Shown: positions 8,500-16,197 of the stretch, one piece after another | Layout: each line of letters opens with the position of its first letter | Numbering within the stretch: the first letter of the stretch is position 1 | DNA from: Planctomycetota bacterium | Lineage (GTDB): Bacteria; Planctomycetota; Planctomycetia; Planctomycetales; Planctomycetaceae | Assembly (NCBI GenBank): GCA_027622115.1 | Contig: JAQBZS010000009.1 | Location: forward strand, 1 to 20,736 | Direction: 5' to 3' | Length of the DNA stretch: 20,736 nt | Program-made: the position numbers and the translations under genes | Notes under the pieces: model-generated | Database searches by the model: none | What the model was told of the DNA's origin: nothing | Seen by the model: the letters and a program-made list of their open reading frames with translations, nothing else

Positions 8500-9040
8500 G
8501 CACCGCGCGTTCCTGGGACTCGGTTCAAACATCAACCCGGAGCAAAACCTCGCACTGGCCGTGGAACAGCTTGCGGCCTTCGGCACGGTCTCGCGAGTTT
8601 CCAGTGTCTGGGAATCGCCGCCGATGGGGTTTCTCGATCAACCATCCTTTCTAAACGCAGCCGTGCTGCTCGAAACGGACCTCTCCGCGGAAGACGTCAA
8701 AGCGATCGCGATCGCGGGCGTGGAACAGTCACTGAAACGCCGCCGCGATCCCCAGAACCCGAATGGCCCGCGAACGATCGATATCGACATCTTGCTATTC
8801 AACCGGGATGTGATCGAGCAGCTAAGTATTCCGGACCCATACATTCTGACTCGTAATTTTGTCGCCGTGCCGCTGGCCGAAATCGCGCCACAAGAATTGC
8901 ACCCGGTGACCGGGGAGTCCATCGAGATAATCGCATCGGTGCTGCAACGCACGACGCCCTTGAAGCGGCGGGGTGATATTCGGTGGCCTGCCGGGAGAAC
9001 TGACTCCCACGGAGCAAAGTCAAATCTTCAAGCCGAATGA
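8489..9040 (+). CDS. folK: 6-hydroxymethyl-dihydropterin pyrophosphokinase FolK
   Basis: 183 residues. It transfers pyrophosphate from ATP to 6-hydroxymethyl-7,8-dihydropterin, the step after FolB. It opens with AFLGLGSNI (family signature, 7-15). The ATP/Mg signature is RRDPQNPNGPRTIDIDIL (85-102), with D98 and D100 as metal ligands. DPYILTRNFVAVPLAEIAP matches the conserved C-terminal core. The last 30 or so residues are a polar tail not needed by the family. The start at 8489 is preferred over 8447 because it sits at the family N-terminus, with GGAG 8 nt upstream inside folB. No folP or folE is in the window, so the pathway must be completed elsewhere. Confidence 0.94.
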   Translation: MSLKHRAFLGLGSNINPEQNLALAVEQLAAFGTVSRVSSVWESPPMGFLDQPSFLNAAVLLETDLSAEDVKAIAIAGVEQSLKRRRDPQNPNGPRTIDIDILLFNRDVIEQLSIPDPYILTRNFVAVPLAEIAPQELHPVTGESIEIIASVLQRTTPLKRRGDIRWPAGRTDSHGAKSNLQAE

Positions 9041-9103
9041 TTTCTGTCCAATCGGCTTTAAGCATCTCGCCAAAGGCTTGTGCGGTCGATGATTCCGGAT
9101 ATC

Positions 9104-9123
9104 AGCCGCGACGTGTTGCGGCT
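9104..9123 (+). repeat. hairpin after the folate operon
   Basis: AGCCGC (9104-9109) and GCGGCT (9118-9123) form a 6-bp stem with an 8-nt loop, 63 nt after the folK stop. No T-run follows, so a terminator role is only possible. Confidence 0.3.
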
Positions 9124-9237
9124 CTCTGAAAGCCATTATAACTCAAGTAGCGAACCTTCCGGGTCCAGTGGATCGAGTGGGGGAACTTTGTAGTCAGTGG
9201 TTGCTGGTCAATGATCAACGCACGGGAGAGATGACCA

Positions 9238-10107
9238 ATGAAGTCAATTATGGTCGCGATGGCTCTGACGGTCTCGGTTGGACCCGCCTTGCAAGCAGAG
9301 GTTCCGCCGAAAACTTATCTCGTTGTGGAACTTCGGGACGGATCGCTCGTCGTGGGCCGACCGGAGCAAGTCGCGCGGCTACCGTTCGACTGCGTGCTTG
9401 GGCGCGTGCGATTCCCAGTGGATCGGATTGCAAACGTCGAGATGCACAAGGACGGCGAAGGCGCACTGATTACCACAACGAAAGGCGATCGGATTAACGG
9501 TCACTTCGACACCGGCTCGCTGAAAGTGCAATCCGAAGGAGGTGTGAGAGCTTTGCCGCTGACGAGCATCACGCGGTGGCACTACGACCGTGGTGGAAAC
9601 GTCGGCAATGTTGCGCTCAAGATCAGAGGGACAACCGTGGATGGACCATCCAGTTACCCCGAAAACCTACTCGACGGCAAGACCAGCGGATACCACGGGA
9701 CACGTGGATGGTCTCAGAGTCCAACCCCTGCCACTTGGACCGTGACTTTGCCGAGGCCATATCCCTTGCGCCAGATTCGGCTGCTACTGTATGACCGCGA
9801 TTCTCGATCCTTTCGCTATACGATCGCTACGTCGGCGGACGGAAAGACGTACGAGACGGTCGCGGACCATAGCCGTGAGTGGTCGCGGAGTTGGCAAGAC
9901 CATTCGTGTCCAGGACGCCCAGTGCGGTACATTCAAGTGCGCTGTTTGGATAGCACATATAACAGCCGTCCCCGTGAAGGAGGTTTTTTTGCGGTCGAGC
10001 TGGAGGCGTACTGTATTCCCAAGCTCAAACCGGCAATTCCAGGCGGCAGCCTTTCTCGGTTGCCGACTCATTTCGGCAAACTGTTGCTCGCGGGACGACA
10101 AGACTGA
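9238..10107 (+). CDS. exported protein with discoidin/NPCBM-like C-terminal domain
   Basis: 289 residues, with GGGAGA ahead of ATG at 9238. Residues 1-20 are a signal peptide ending PALQA. The next about 90 residues (ELRDGSLVVG..., ITTTKGDRINGHF) look like a small beta domain often found before such modules in planctomycetes. From about 125 to 265 there is an F5/8 type C or NPCBM-like jelly roll: WTVTLPRPYPLRQIRLLLYD, then RYTIATSADGKTYETVADHS, then VRYIQVRCLDSTYNS and FFAVELEAYC. These domains bind sugars or surfaces; no catalytic module is present. It ends one base before the stop of the convergent membrane-protein gene. The partner ligand is unknown. Confidence 0.75.
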   Translation: MKSIMVAMALTVSVGPALQAEVPPKTYLVVELRDGSLVVGRPEQVARLPFDCVLGRVRFPVDRIANVEMHKDGEGALITTTKGDRINGHFDTGSLKVQSEGGVRALPLTSITRWHYDRGGNVGNVALKIRGTTVDGPSSYPENLLDGKTSGYHGTRGWSQSPTPATWTVTLPRPYPLRQIRLLLYDRDSRSFRYTIATSADGKTYETVADHSREWSRSWQDHSCPGRPVRYIQVRCLDSTYNSRPREGGFFAVELEAYCIPKLKPAIPGGSLSRLPTHFGKLLLAGRQD

Positions 10108-10108
10108 T

Positions 10109-10786
10109 TCAATCAATTCCCGAACCGCCAGCCGGGGTCGTCATGCCGTTGAGTGTCTTCTCGAATCGCTGCCACAACTCGCGAGCACGTGCGGCGGGCT
10201 GGCGACGTTTTTTCCAGTACACGTAGAGCATCGCGACGGTCATCCACACCGCCGATCCAATCAAAATGGTCACCCAGATCGGCGTCCACATGTAACCGTA
10301 TTCGCGTTCCACAAACTCAGTGACGTGCCGACTGAGCGAATGCAAGCTGCCCGAAAGCGGCACGAGAAACGCCGCGAGCACTCCCAACAAAACCCACACC
10401 GATGGCGAAAACATGAATGCGACTCGCAACTCGATCGGTGGCCGATTTCCTTCGGCGAACGAAACCGACAACGTGATGTCGGCCGCCGATTTCCGCAGGC
10501 TGCTCAGAAAATTGAACGGTCCACGCGGAATCAGCACGCGAACCTCGTGAGCGCGTTCATCCGAATCTCCCTGCTCCACGCGATCGATCAGTCGCGCGCT
10601 TCCACTGCATTTCAGTAACCAGCGATCTGAGTCGAACCCCGGCAACACCACGCGAATGCGGTATTCGTGACCGGGCTTCAGCGGATAACCCGCGAGACTT
10701 GGACGCACCGGTCGATTGCCTTCCCAGACTTCAACACGAGGATCCAGCGCGGACAAGCTTGCCGGGATAAACGGTCGTTCGCTCAT
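10109..10786 (-). CDS. small membrane protein of the ATPase cassette
   Basis: 225 residues, no named family recognised. Residues 15-125 are beta-rich and look like an immunoglobulin-like sandwich (PLKPGHEYRIRVVLPGF, HEVRVLIPRGPF, ITLSVSFAEGNR). Two membrane helices follow at about 129-148 and 168-191, joined by a 20-residue segment, then a basic C-terminal tail with a short amphipathic helix. There is no N-terminal signal. Its ATG overlaps the stop of the ATPase gene in an ATGA, and GGGGAG precedes it, so the two are translated in a coupled way. It is the likely membrane anchor or effector of the cassette; which side of the membrane the beta domain faces is undetermined. Confidence 0.72.
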   Translation of the reverse strand: MSERPFIPASLSALDPRVEVWEGNRPVRPSLAGYPLKPGHEYRIRVVLPGFDSDRWLLKCSGSARLIDRVEQGDSDERAHEVRVLIPRGPFNFLSSLRKSAADITLSVSFAEGNRPPIELRVAFMFSPSVWVLLGVLAAFLVPLSGSLHSLSRHVTEFVEREYGYMWTPIWVTILIGSAVWMTVAMLYVYWKKRRQPAARARELWQRFEKTLNGMTTPAGGSGID

Positions 10787-12966
10787 TGGAATAGCTCCCC
10801 GGCGATTGGCTGCGGCTCCGCGCTCCGGGCCGATCCCGGCACGAAGGCTGCGTATTGATCGCGTGTTTGATCGACCACGAAATGACTTAAGACTTCGGGT
10901 TGACCAAAGTCCCTGTCCGCCAGCGTTCGATGAAACGAAATCACCGCCAGCCACGTCGCGAGCTTCATGGGCGAGATTGACGCCAGTTCGACACGTGAAG
11001 GCTCGACGTTGGAAACGTGCTGCTTCCACACTCCGGCCGATGTGGCCGGCAATTGGGCCGCCGCAGGCTGCGCCTCGTTGATCTCTTTCGGCCAGAGGAT
11101 GCGTAGCTGTCCCACAACTCGATTCGGTGAAGACATCATCGCCAACTTGGTTTTCAAGTCGTTGGGGATTCCGCTGCCGGTGGCCAGCAACAAGGCGATG
11201 CCCTGTGGTTGCTCCTGATCCCCGTCGCGACTCCACTTGCAAATGATGAGTTGGCCGTAGGTGGCATGGTTGCCGAAAGACTTGTTGCTGATGTTCATCG
11301 GTCGCCAGCCGTTGACCGCACTGCCTTCCGTCCTCAAGCACCTCAGCCACGCCGCCAACCCGGCATGAAGATCGTCGGAGAGCGCGGTGAGTCGCGTTGA
11401 TTCGAGCGTGCGTTCGGCGGCACGGAGTTCACGAATCCATAAGTCGTGCAGTTCACCGGACGGGATGTCGCGTTCAATCGCGAGTGGCTCGACGACAGCG
11501 ATCGGACTGGGTTGGGAGTCGCCATTGTCGACTGAATCGCAAAACACCAGTGCCTCGTATCGATCTCGCAACTGCTGAAGCGCTTGCCGCAGCGGCGGCG
11601 ACTCGCCGAACGAATTCGCCACCCGTTCCACATCGGTCGATGTGAACGGCAACAGGACTTCATGTTCCGCCAATGCCCGGTTGAAGTATTGGGCCAGCAA
11701 CGGTTGCATGCGAGCCGCGACCACGTGTTCGAGTTGCTTGGCGTTCACCAGCGGCATAGTGATGGAGTGGATTGTTCCGTGCCGACGGATCGGAATCCCA
11801 CGCTCCCATCGCTGCGCCGCATATTGGCTGAAGTGCTTGGACGCAGATTCCCAATACCCCGACTCCGCGAAGACGAACACCGGAATCGCCGGCAACGATT
11901 CGACCAGCTCCGCGATGCCGCTGTGAAACGCGCCGCAAAGTTCCGGATCGGGCGGTTCACCGAGAAGGCTTTCAAGGGCATCGAAGGCGAACACCACCGG
12001 CCGCCCGAACAAGACGAACAGTTCGACCACCGCCCCCAAGAGTTCCTCGACCAGCGTGCCGCGCGACGCATCAATCTCACCGTCACTCACCTGCGTGTAT
12101 TCATCCGACAGAAAACGGTTCAGCCCGTTGCGGTTCTCGGCAAAAGCGTGCTCGATCAACGCGGCATATAATCGATGGCGAATGCGGTCGCCGATTGTGC
12201 GACCTTGTTCGCGACGATCGATGTGCGAACGCGCCAGTAATCGGAGTTGATCCGGTACGACACCCACGGACTCGCAGAATCCGCTCAGGCTGGCGGCAGC
12301 GATAACACCGTCACTCCCCAATCGCTTACTCCAATTGTCTCGGTGTTGCTGTACCGAATCGGTCCGAGTGCTGAGTGCCGGCGAGATGAACCGTGCCCAA
12401 CGACTGGTCTCCGTTTGGGAATTCGCATGGAAGATGAACCAATCCGTTTCCGACAGCGATTCGATGGCGTCGACTAGCACGCGACGTGCAAACCAATTGG
12501 CCAACGCATTCAGTTGCGAGCAATGCGAGGCTTCCCCTTCGAGAACTTGCACGAGTTGATGCAGCAGATATTCGGGAAACGGGCGATTCGTGTCGAAGAA
12601 TCGCGGCACGACGGTGGGGCCGGCATTCATCGCCTTGTTCAATCCGTGATTGACCAAGTGCGTCTTTCCCGCACCGCGTTTGCCCTTAATCAGAATGACG
12701 CCCGAATACGGGGCGCGATGGGATTGATGGTCTTCAACAAGCTGGTCCTCGAACGCGGCTCGGCGAAAGCGGTCGATCGCCAGATCGAGTTTCTGCCGCA
12801 CATCGACGTTGATTTCCGGCACATGAACCGTGGACATGCTGCGGGCAAGAACGGCGGGATGGACGAAGTCGTTGAACGGGTTCTCGAATTCGCGCAATTG
12901 GTCGAGTAGCGCGGGCGTGAGTGCTGCGCTGTCGACGGATGTCGAATCACTGTTTGATGTCGGCAT
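10783..12966 (-). CDS. large P-loop ATPase of an uncharacterised cassette
   Basis: 727 residues. Walker A is GKRGAGKTH at about 95-103 and Walker B is VVFAFDALES with D329, typical of AAA+/STAND-like or ORC-like ATPases. After Walker B comes IPVFVFAES, a likely sensor-1 strand, then a lid-like region (ITMPLVNAKQLEHVVAARM, PPLRQALQQLRDRYEAL). The last about 230 residues are a separate domain without a recognised family, containing NHATYGQLIICKW and a Trp/Lys segment RILWPKE that I cannot assign. ATG at 12966 is preferred over 13008; it overlaps the upstream gene by 20 nt and AGGAAA lies upstream. It is probably the engine of a complex with its two neighbours. DNA remodelling, signalling and defence are all open. 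Confidence 0.78.
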   Translation of the reverse strand: MPTSNSDSTSVDSAALTPALLDQLREFENPFNDFVHPAVLARSMSTVHVPEINVDVRQKLDLAIDRFRRAAFEDQLVEDHQSHRAPYSGVILIKGKRGAGKTHLVNHGLNKAMNAGPTVVPRFFDTNRPFPEYLLHQLVQVLEGEASHCSQLNALANWFARRVLVDAIESLSETDWFIFHANSQTETSRWARFISPALSTRTDSVQQHRDNWSKRLGSDGVIAAASLSGFCESVGVVPDQLRLLARSHIDRREQGRTIGDRIRHRLYAALIEHAFAENRNGLNRFLSDEYTQVSDGEIDASRGTLVEELLGAVVELFVLFGRPVVFAFDALESLLGEPPDPELCGAFHSGIAELVESLPAIPVFVFAESGYWESASKHFSQYAAQRWERGIPIRRHGTIHSITMPLVNAKQLEHVVAARMQPLLAQYFNRALAEHEVLLPFTSTDVERVANSFGESPPLRQALQQLRDRYEALVFCDSVDNGDSQPSPIAVVEPLAIERDIPSGELHDLWIRELRAAERTLESTRLTALSDDLHAGLAAWLRCLRTEGSAVNGWRPMNISNKSFGNHATYGQLIICKWSRDGDQEQPQGIALLLATGSGIPNDLKTKLAMMSSPNRVVGQLRILWPKEINEAQPAAAQLPATSAGVWKQHVSNVEPSRVELASISPMKLATWLAVISFHRTLADRDFGQPEVLSHFVVDQTRDQYAAFVPGSARSAEPQPIAGELFQ

Positions 12967-13858
12967 AGAATTTGATTTCCTGTCCGAGTAACAACGCGTA
13001 TTGCTCATCCTTCAACTGATACATTGGTCCGGTGTAAGGGTGCAGCGCCAGCCGCTGTTCCCGCACCAATTGCCGCAATCCATCGTGGAATTGGCCGATG
13101 CTGATCAAATTCGATTGACCGACATGACGGAAGAGGTCCGGCAGCGGACACGTCTGTTGTGGGTTCCGACGCCGATAGTCGCGGACGAATTCGACGGCGG
13201 CCGTCAACCATTTCATGTCGCCATGTTGCGCATCGGCTTGCATGGACGGTGCCGCAGCATTCGGTGCGGCGGACGTGGCTGTGGATGAGGCTGCAACTTG
13301 TGGCCCGACCGCAGCTTGCGCGGCGATCGCAGCTTGTGCAGTTGCTGTGGCGAGCAAAGACTCGCGTTTCAGCAACCGTCCCACCAAGTCATTTTGAACG
13401 ATCAGACTCTTGCCAGTGTTCTCAAGCTGTCCTCGCATGGCCCCGAGGACTTCATCAAGTTGTCCTCGAATCGCACGGAATACTTCCTCAAGCTGGCCTG
13501 GCATCGCACGGAGGAATTCGCGATGGGAGTCCGATACATCGAGCAACTCGCGCAGCAATGTCAGTTCCCCACAGTTTTGCAGAGCGAATTCGATCCCAGC
13601 TTGTGAAATGCGATACAGGTCGTTGGTCTTTTTCCCCTGTTTCCGGACTTCCCCAGTTGGCTCCACCCAGCCGTTCGCGGCAGCCAATGCCGCAGCCTCT
13701 ATGAGGACTTTGGAGCCTCCAGTGAAAATTCCGGGCTTCGCATTCGTACCCCGCAACGGCAATGGCTTTGGATCGAGCATGGCTTTGGTAAGCCATTGAA
13801 TCGCTTCGTTCCGCGCGGATGGTTTCGCTTTCGCCACCAGTGAGTCTCCTGTTGCCAC
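12947..13858 (-). CDS. double winged-helix protein with coiled coil
   Basis: 303 residues starting at GTG. Four regions are visible. Residues 15-95 look like a winged helix (EAIQWLTKAML..., GWVEPTGEVRKQGKKTNDLYRIS). Residues 97-165 form a coiled coil with three 11-residue repeats (PGQLEEVFRAI, RGQLDEVLGAM, RGQLENTG). Residues 168-208 are an Ala-rich flexible linker. Residues 215-302 form a second winged helix (LTAAVEFVRDYRRRNPQQ, FHDGLRQLVREQRLALHPYTGPMYQL). It is the first gene of the cassette and may bind DNA or act as the adaptor that loads the ATPase. The function is inferred from domain layout only. Confidence 0.75.
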   Translation of the reverse strand: MATGDSLVAKAKPSARNEAIQWLTKAMLDPKPLPLRGTNAKPGIFTGGSKVLIEAAALAAANGWVEPTGEVRKQGKKTNDLYRISQAGIEFALQNCGELTLLRELLDVSDSHREFLRAMPGQLEEVFRAIRGQLDEVLGAMRGQLENTGKSLIVQNDLVGRLLKRESLLATATAQAAIAAQAAVGPQVAASSTATSAAPNAAAPSMQADAQHGDMKWLTAAVEFVRDYRRRNPQQTCPLPDLFRHVGQSNLISIGQFHDGLRQLVREQRLALHPYTGPMYQLKDEQYALLLGQEIKFYADIKQ

Positions 13859-14005
13859 TTCGAATCTTCATCCACCGCCGTTGCTAAAGTTCCAACATAC
13901 GGACGATCCGAAGCCTTCGCAAAGGTACTCGACATTACGAAATCGGTTTGGTGCCGATAATTCGGCGATTGACGGTTACGTGAATCGAATGAAAACAGTC
14001 TTTGA

Positions 14006-14078
14006 ATTAGCCGTTTGGGCGATAGCCCCGGTTCTGCCACGATTGACCGGAACCGTGGCTAGCGCCAAAACGGCTAAT
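14006..14078. repeat. 73-nt imperfect inverted repeat
   Basis: The outer arms, 14006-14029 and 14055-14078, match as reverse complements at about 20 of 24 positions, including a perfect 11-bp end (ATTAGCCGTTT with AAACGGCTAAT). CGGTTC (14029-14034) and GAACCG (14050-14055) extend the stem inward, leaving a 15-nt loop. It could be a REP- or MITE-like element, or an RNA hairpin. Confidence 0.65.
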
Positions 14079-14086
14079 GAATATCC

Positions 14087-14096
14087 GCGCTAGCGC
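14087..14096. repeat. perfect 10-bp palindrome
   Basis: GCGCTAGCGC reads the same on both strands. Its GC-TAGC core resembles the arms of the 14006-14078 hairpin and the next hairpin, suggesting a decayed copy of one repeat family. Confidence 0.45.
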
Positions 14097-14128
14097 CCAA
14101 TGGCCCCAGAATTCTGCAATTTACGTGA

Positions 14129-14155
14129 GCGGCAAGGCGTTAGCCGCCGGTTTTT
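14129..14155 (+). repeat. GC hairpin followed by five T
   Basis: GCGGC (14129-14133) pairs with GCCGC (14143-14147) around the loop AAGGCGTTA, then CGG and TTTTT (14151-14155). It is shaped like an intrinsic terminator, but no plus-strand gene precedes it. The GGCAAGGCGTTAGCCGCC core is, from memory, a recurrent intergenic motif in planctomycetes. Confidence 0.5.
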
Positions 14156-14524
14156 AGGTTCATTCCGGAAATGAGTGCCGGATACCCCACGACAACAAAT
14201 GGAATGAGTTTTCTCTCCGGACTGCTGCTGCCGACCATTGGCGGGCCGAGTGTGGCGTTGTATCAACCGCTCGGTTTGTGGGACGAAGTGAGTATCAACA
14301 CGCCCTCCGTTTACACGGGACACCGGCGACAAACTCTTTCGCCGCAGCATGGTCAACAACAAATCATTCCACCAAATCGTGGTTCGGTACCGTGCTACAG
14401 ACTAATGAACTTGAATTTGTACGAGAATTTGATGAGAATCCGCGCAACAAACACTGGAATCGATGCTTTCAATCGGATATAGAGTGGCCTCTCACCCGTT
14501 TCTACGTTTCACGAGGATATTCGA

Positions 14525-15058
14525 ATGGCAAAGAAGAGTTCTGAAGGGCCGACTAAGAGTCAGGCAATACGCGACTATCTCAAGGCCAGCCCCGGTGCCA
14601 TGCCGAAGGAAGTGGTCGCCGCTTTGAAGGCACAAGGCTATGACGTGACTTCCACCCACGTGAGCGTGGTAAAAGGTGGTCTTGCGGGAGCCAAGAAACA
14701 GAGAAAGTCGAAAATAAACAAGTCGCAAGCCATTCGCGATTATCTGGCGGAGAATCCCGACGCTACGGCAAAAGAGATTCAGCCAGCCCTGGCGAAAAAA
14801 GGGATTGTGGTTGATGCGCAGACAATCAACAGCCAAAAGTGGCGAATGGGCAAGAATCAATCGTCCGCACCAAAACAGAAGCCGGTGCGTCCTGCGGTTC
14901 AGTCCTCATCCGAGCCCATCTCCAAGTTCAGAGCGGTTGCAGCAGCCTCGACAGGCTTGTCCGCCCAGGATTTGATGGATGCAAAGGCCTTCGTCGATCA
15001 AGTCGGCAGCATTAGTGATGCATTAGCCGCGCTTGAGACGCTCGAAAAATTGCAATAG
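14525..15058 (+). CDS. tandem helix-turn-helix protein
   Basis: 177 residues; AGGA lies about 8 nt before ATG. Two copies of a 45-residue module are visible. The first (about 11-55) reads KSQAIRDYL..SPGAMPKEVVAALKAQGYDV. The second (about 66-110) reads KSQAIRDYLAENPDATAKEIQPALAKKGIVV. Each looks like a small winged or three-helix HTH fold for DNA binding, separated by a Lys-rich linker (KKQRKSKINK). A Pro/Ser-rich linker leads to a C-terminal Leu/Ala helix (about 135-177) that could dimerise. It is likely a small transcription or nucleoid-associated protein; no named family is certain. It is monocistronic and closed by the strong terminator at 15087-15126. Confidence 0.78.
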   Translation: MAKKSSEGPTKSQAIRDYLKASPGAMPKEVVAALKAQGYDVTSTHVSVVKGGLAGAKKQRKSKINKSQAIRDYLAENPDATAKEIQPALAKKGIVVDAQTINSQKWRMGKNQSSAPKQKPVRPAVQSSSEPISKFRAVAAASTGLSAQDLMDAKAFVDQVGSISDALAALETLEKLQ

Positions 15059-15086
15059 CGCAGTCAATCTCAATTGACCAAACTCG

Positions 15087-15126
15087 AACTGCCCCGCCGG
15101 ATGATGATCCGGTGGGGCAGTTTTCG
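15087..15126 (+). terminator. strong intrinsic terminator
   Basis: The arms 15087-15102 and 15107-15122 pair over 16 bp with one G-T wobble around a GATG tetraloop. Four T follow the AGTT end of the stem, starting 28 nt after the HTH gene stop. This is the clearest rho-independent terminator in the window. Confidence 0.9.
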
Positions 15127-15198
15127 TTGGTCTTGCATTCGAGCCGTGTCGGTTGATGTCGTGAACAGGATGTTATTCGGAAACGGTAACCCGTGCCC

Positions 15199-15233
15199 CG
15201 GTCCGTTCCGCACGATCAAGAGAAAACGGACCG
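15199..15233 (-). terminator. hairpin directly after the TPR gene
   Basis: CGGTCCGTT (15199-15207) and AACGGACCG (15225-15233) are perfect 9-bp complements with a 17-nt loop, one base past the stop of the minus-strand TPR gene. There is no T-run after the stem, so it may protect the mRNA end or act with a factor. Confidence 0.5.
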
Positions 15234-15234
15234 A

Positions 15235-16197
15235 CTACGGTGTAACCGAACGGGGATTCGGGACTCGCAACGTCTTTTCATGGTCCGTGAGTTCCTTGCC
15301 AAGCTCCTTGAGCTGCTGCCGTATTGTGGCAAGTTTATCGACGGCGTCCCGAAAGTCGTCGCGGCAATCTCGTATGCGGATCACATCGCCGGGACTTTGG
15401 GCCACAGTTCGGTTGACCTTCAGCAACAAGGGCTCCAACTCGTTACGAACGTGGTCGATCAGATTCTTCGAAGAATTCATCATAAGCTTTGTAATACGCG
15501 CCACCGTGCGGCGGTCGTCAAAGCGATCCGTGTCCGTTAGCCGTTTCAGCGTTTCGGTCGTTTGTGCGTCGAGTTTCTTCGTATCGACCAATCGACCAAA
15601 TGGAGCGGCGGCCGCCTGGACGCTCGCCCCTTTGGTTTCCGCTTTGAGTAACCCGCGCTTCGCCCGTTCAAAACTTGGGTCAATCATCAGTGCGTTCTTG
15701 AAGTGGGAAATCGCCTGCTGATAATTGCCCATTTCCAAGTAGACGTTTGCCAGGTTTTGATGGGCTTCTCGCGATTCGGCGTCGTGGCGAATCGCTTCAC
15801 GGTACGAAGAGATGGCCATACTCAGGCTGCCAAGTCCCTTATGGGCGATACCCAAGTTGTAATACGCCTGGCTGGACTTGCGGTCAAATTGCAAACCGCG
15901 TTGCAATGCTTTGAGCGCGTCGTTGTATTCTCCCAGCCGATTGCAGACAGCACCTTTGTTGATGTACCCGTTGGCATTGCGCGGATCCAACTTGGTCATG
16001 CGGTCAAATTGTTCAAGGGCGGCCTCGAGTTGGTCGTCGAGAAAATAGGCCATCGCCAGGCCCTCGGTGGCGATCGGACTGCCGTTGTTATGCTCGAGCG
16101 CCTTGGCAAAGAATTGCACGGCCAAATCAAAGCGACGCTTTCGAATGCACTTGCGGCCCTCTGAAACCAATTCATCAAATCGGCTGGAATCCGGCAT
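15235..16197 (-). CDS. TPR-repeat protein
   Basis: 320 residues, with AAGGTGG upstream of ATG at 16197. Five tetratricopeptide repeats fill residues about 6-174, with the usual spacing of Ala and Gly/Tyr (for example YYNLGIAHKGLG and HQNLANVYLEMGNYQQA). A short linker (about 180-210) precedes an alpha-helical C-terminal half with coiled-coil character (about 215-310), ending in a Lys/Glu-rich tail. There is no signal peptide, so it is probably cytosolic and a protein-binding scaffold. It faces the ECF sigma gene head to head across a 343-nt spacer and lies near the VgrG/PAAR locus, but no functional link is proven. Confidence 0.85.
   Translation of the reverse strand: MPDSSRFDELVSEGRKCIRKRRFDLAVQFFAKALEHNNGSPIATEGLAMAYFLDDQLEAALEQFDRMTKLDPRNANGYINKGAVCNRLGEYNDALKALQRGLQFDRKSSQAYYNLGIAHKGLGSLSMAISSYREAIRHDAESREAHQNLANVYLEMGNYQQAISHFKNALMIDPSFERAKRGLLKAETKGASVQAAAAPFGRLVDTKKLDAQTTETLKRLTDTDRFDDRRTVARITKLMMNSSKNLIDHVRNELEPLLLKVNRTVAQSPGDVIRIRDCRDDFRDAVDKLATIRQQLKELGKELTDHEKTLRVPNPRSVTP

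Larger units (their letters stand above)
13859..14524. other. 666-nt gene-free region rich in palindromic repeats
   Basis: Divergent spacer between the ATPase cassette (minus) and the tandem-HTH gene (plus). It contains an imperfect 73-nt hairpin, a perfect 10-bp palindrome and a GC hairpin with a T-run (separate entries). Two frames in 14171-14544 are open, but they show no domain or ribosome site and overlap each other. Both operon promoters should lie here; no sequence was distinct enough to call one. Confidence 0.55.

Noticed and set aside
9041..9237. Spacer after folK examined for tRNA or a small RNA
   Set aside because: Only one 6-bp hairpin; no cloverleaf, no anticodon arm and no T-loop motif.
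13420..13520. 33-nt direct repeats considered as a CRISPR array
   Set aside because: The repeats are contiguous, have no spacers, and stay in frame inside a coding sequence as a coiled coil.
14171..14544. Two overlapping plus-strand frames of 103 and 88 codons
   Set aside because: No ribosome site, no recognisable domain, they overlap each other and the second runs into the HTH gene; kept as non-coding unless homologues exist.
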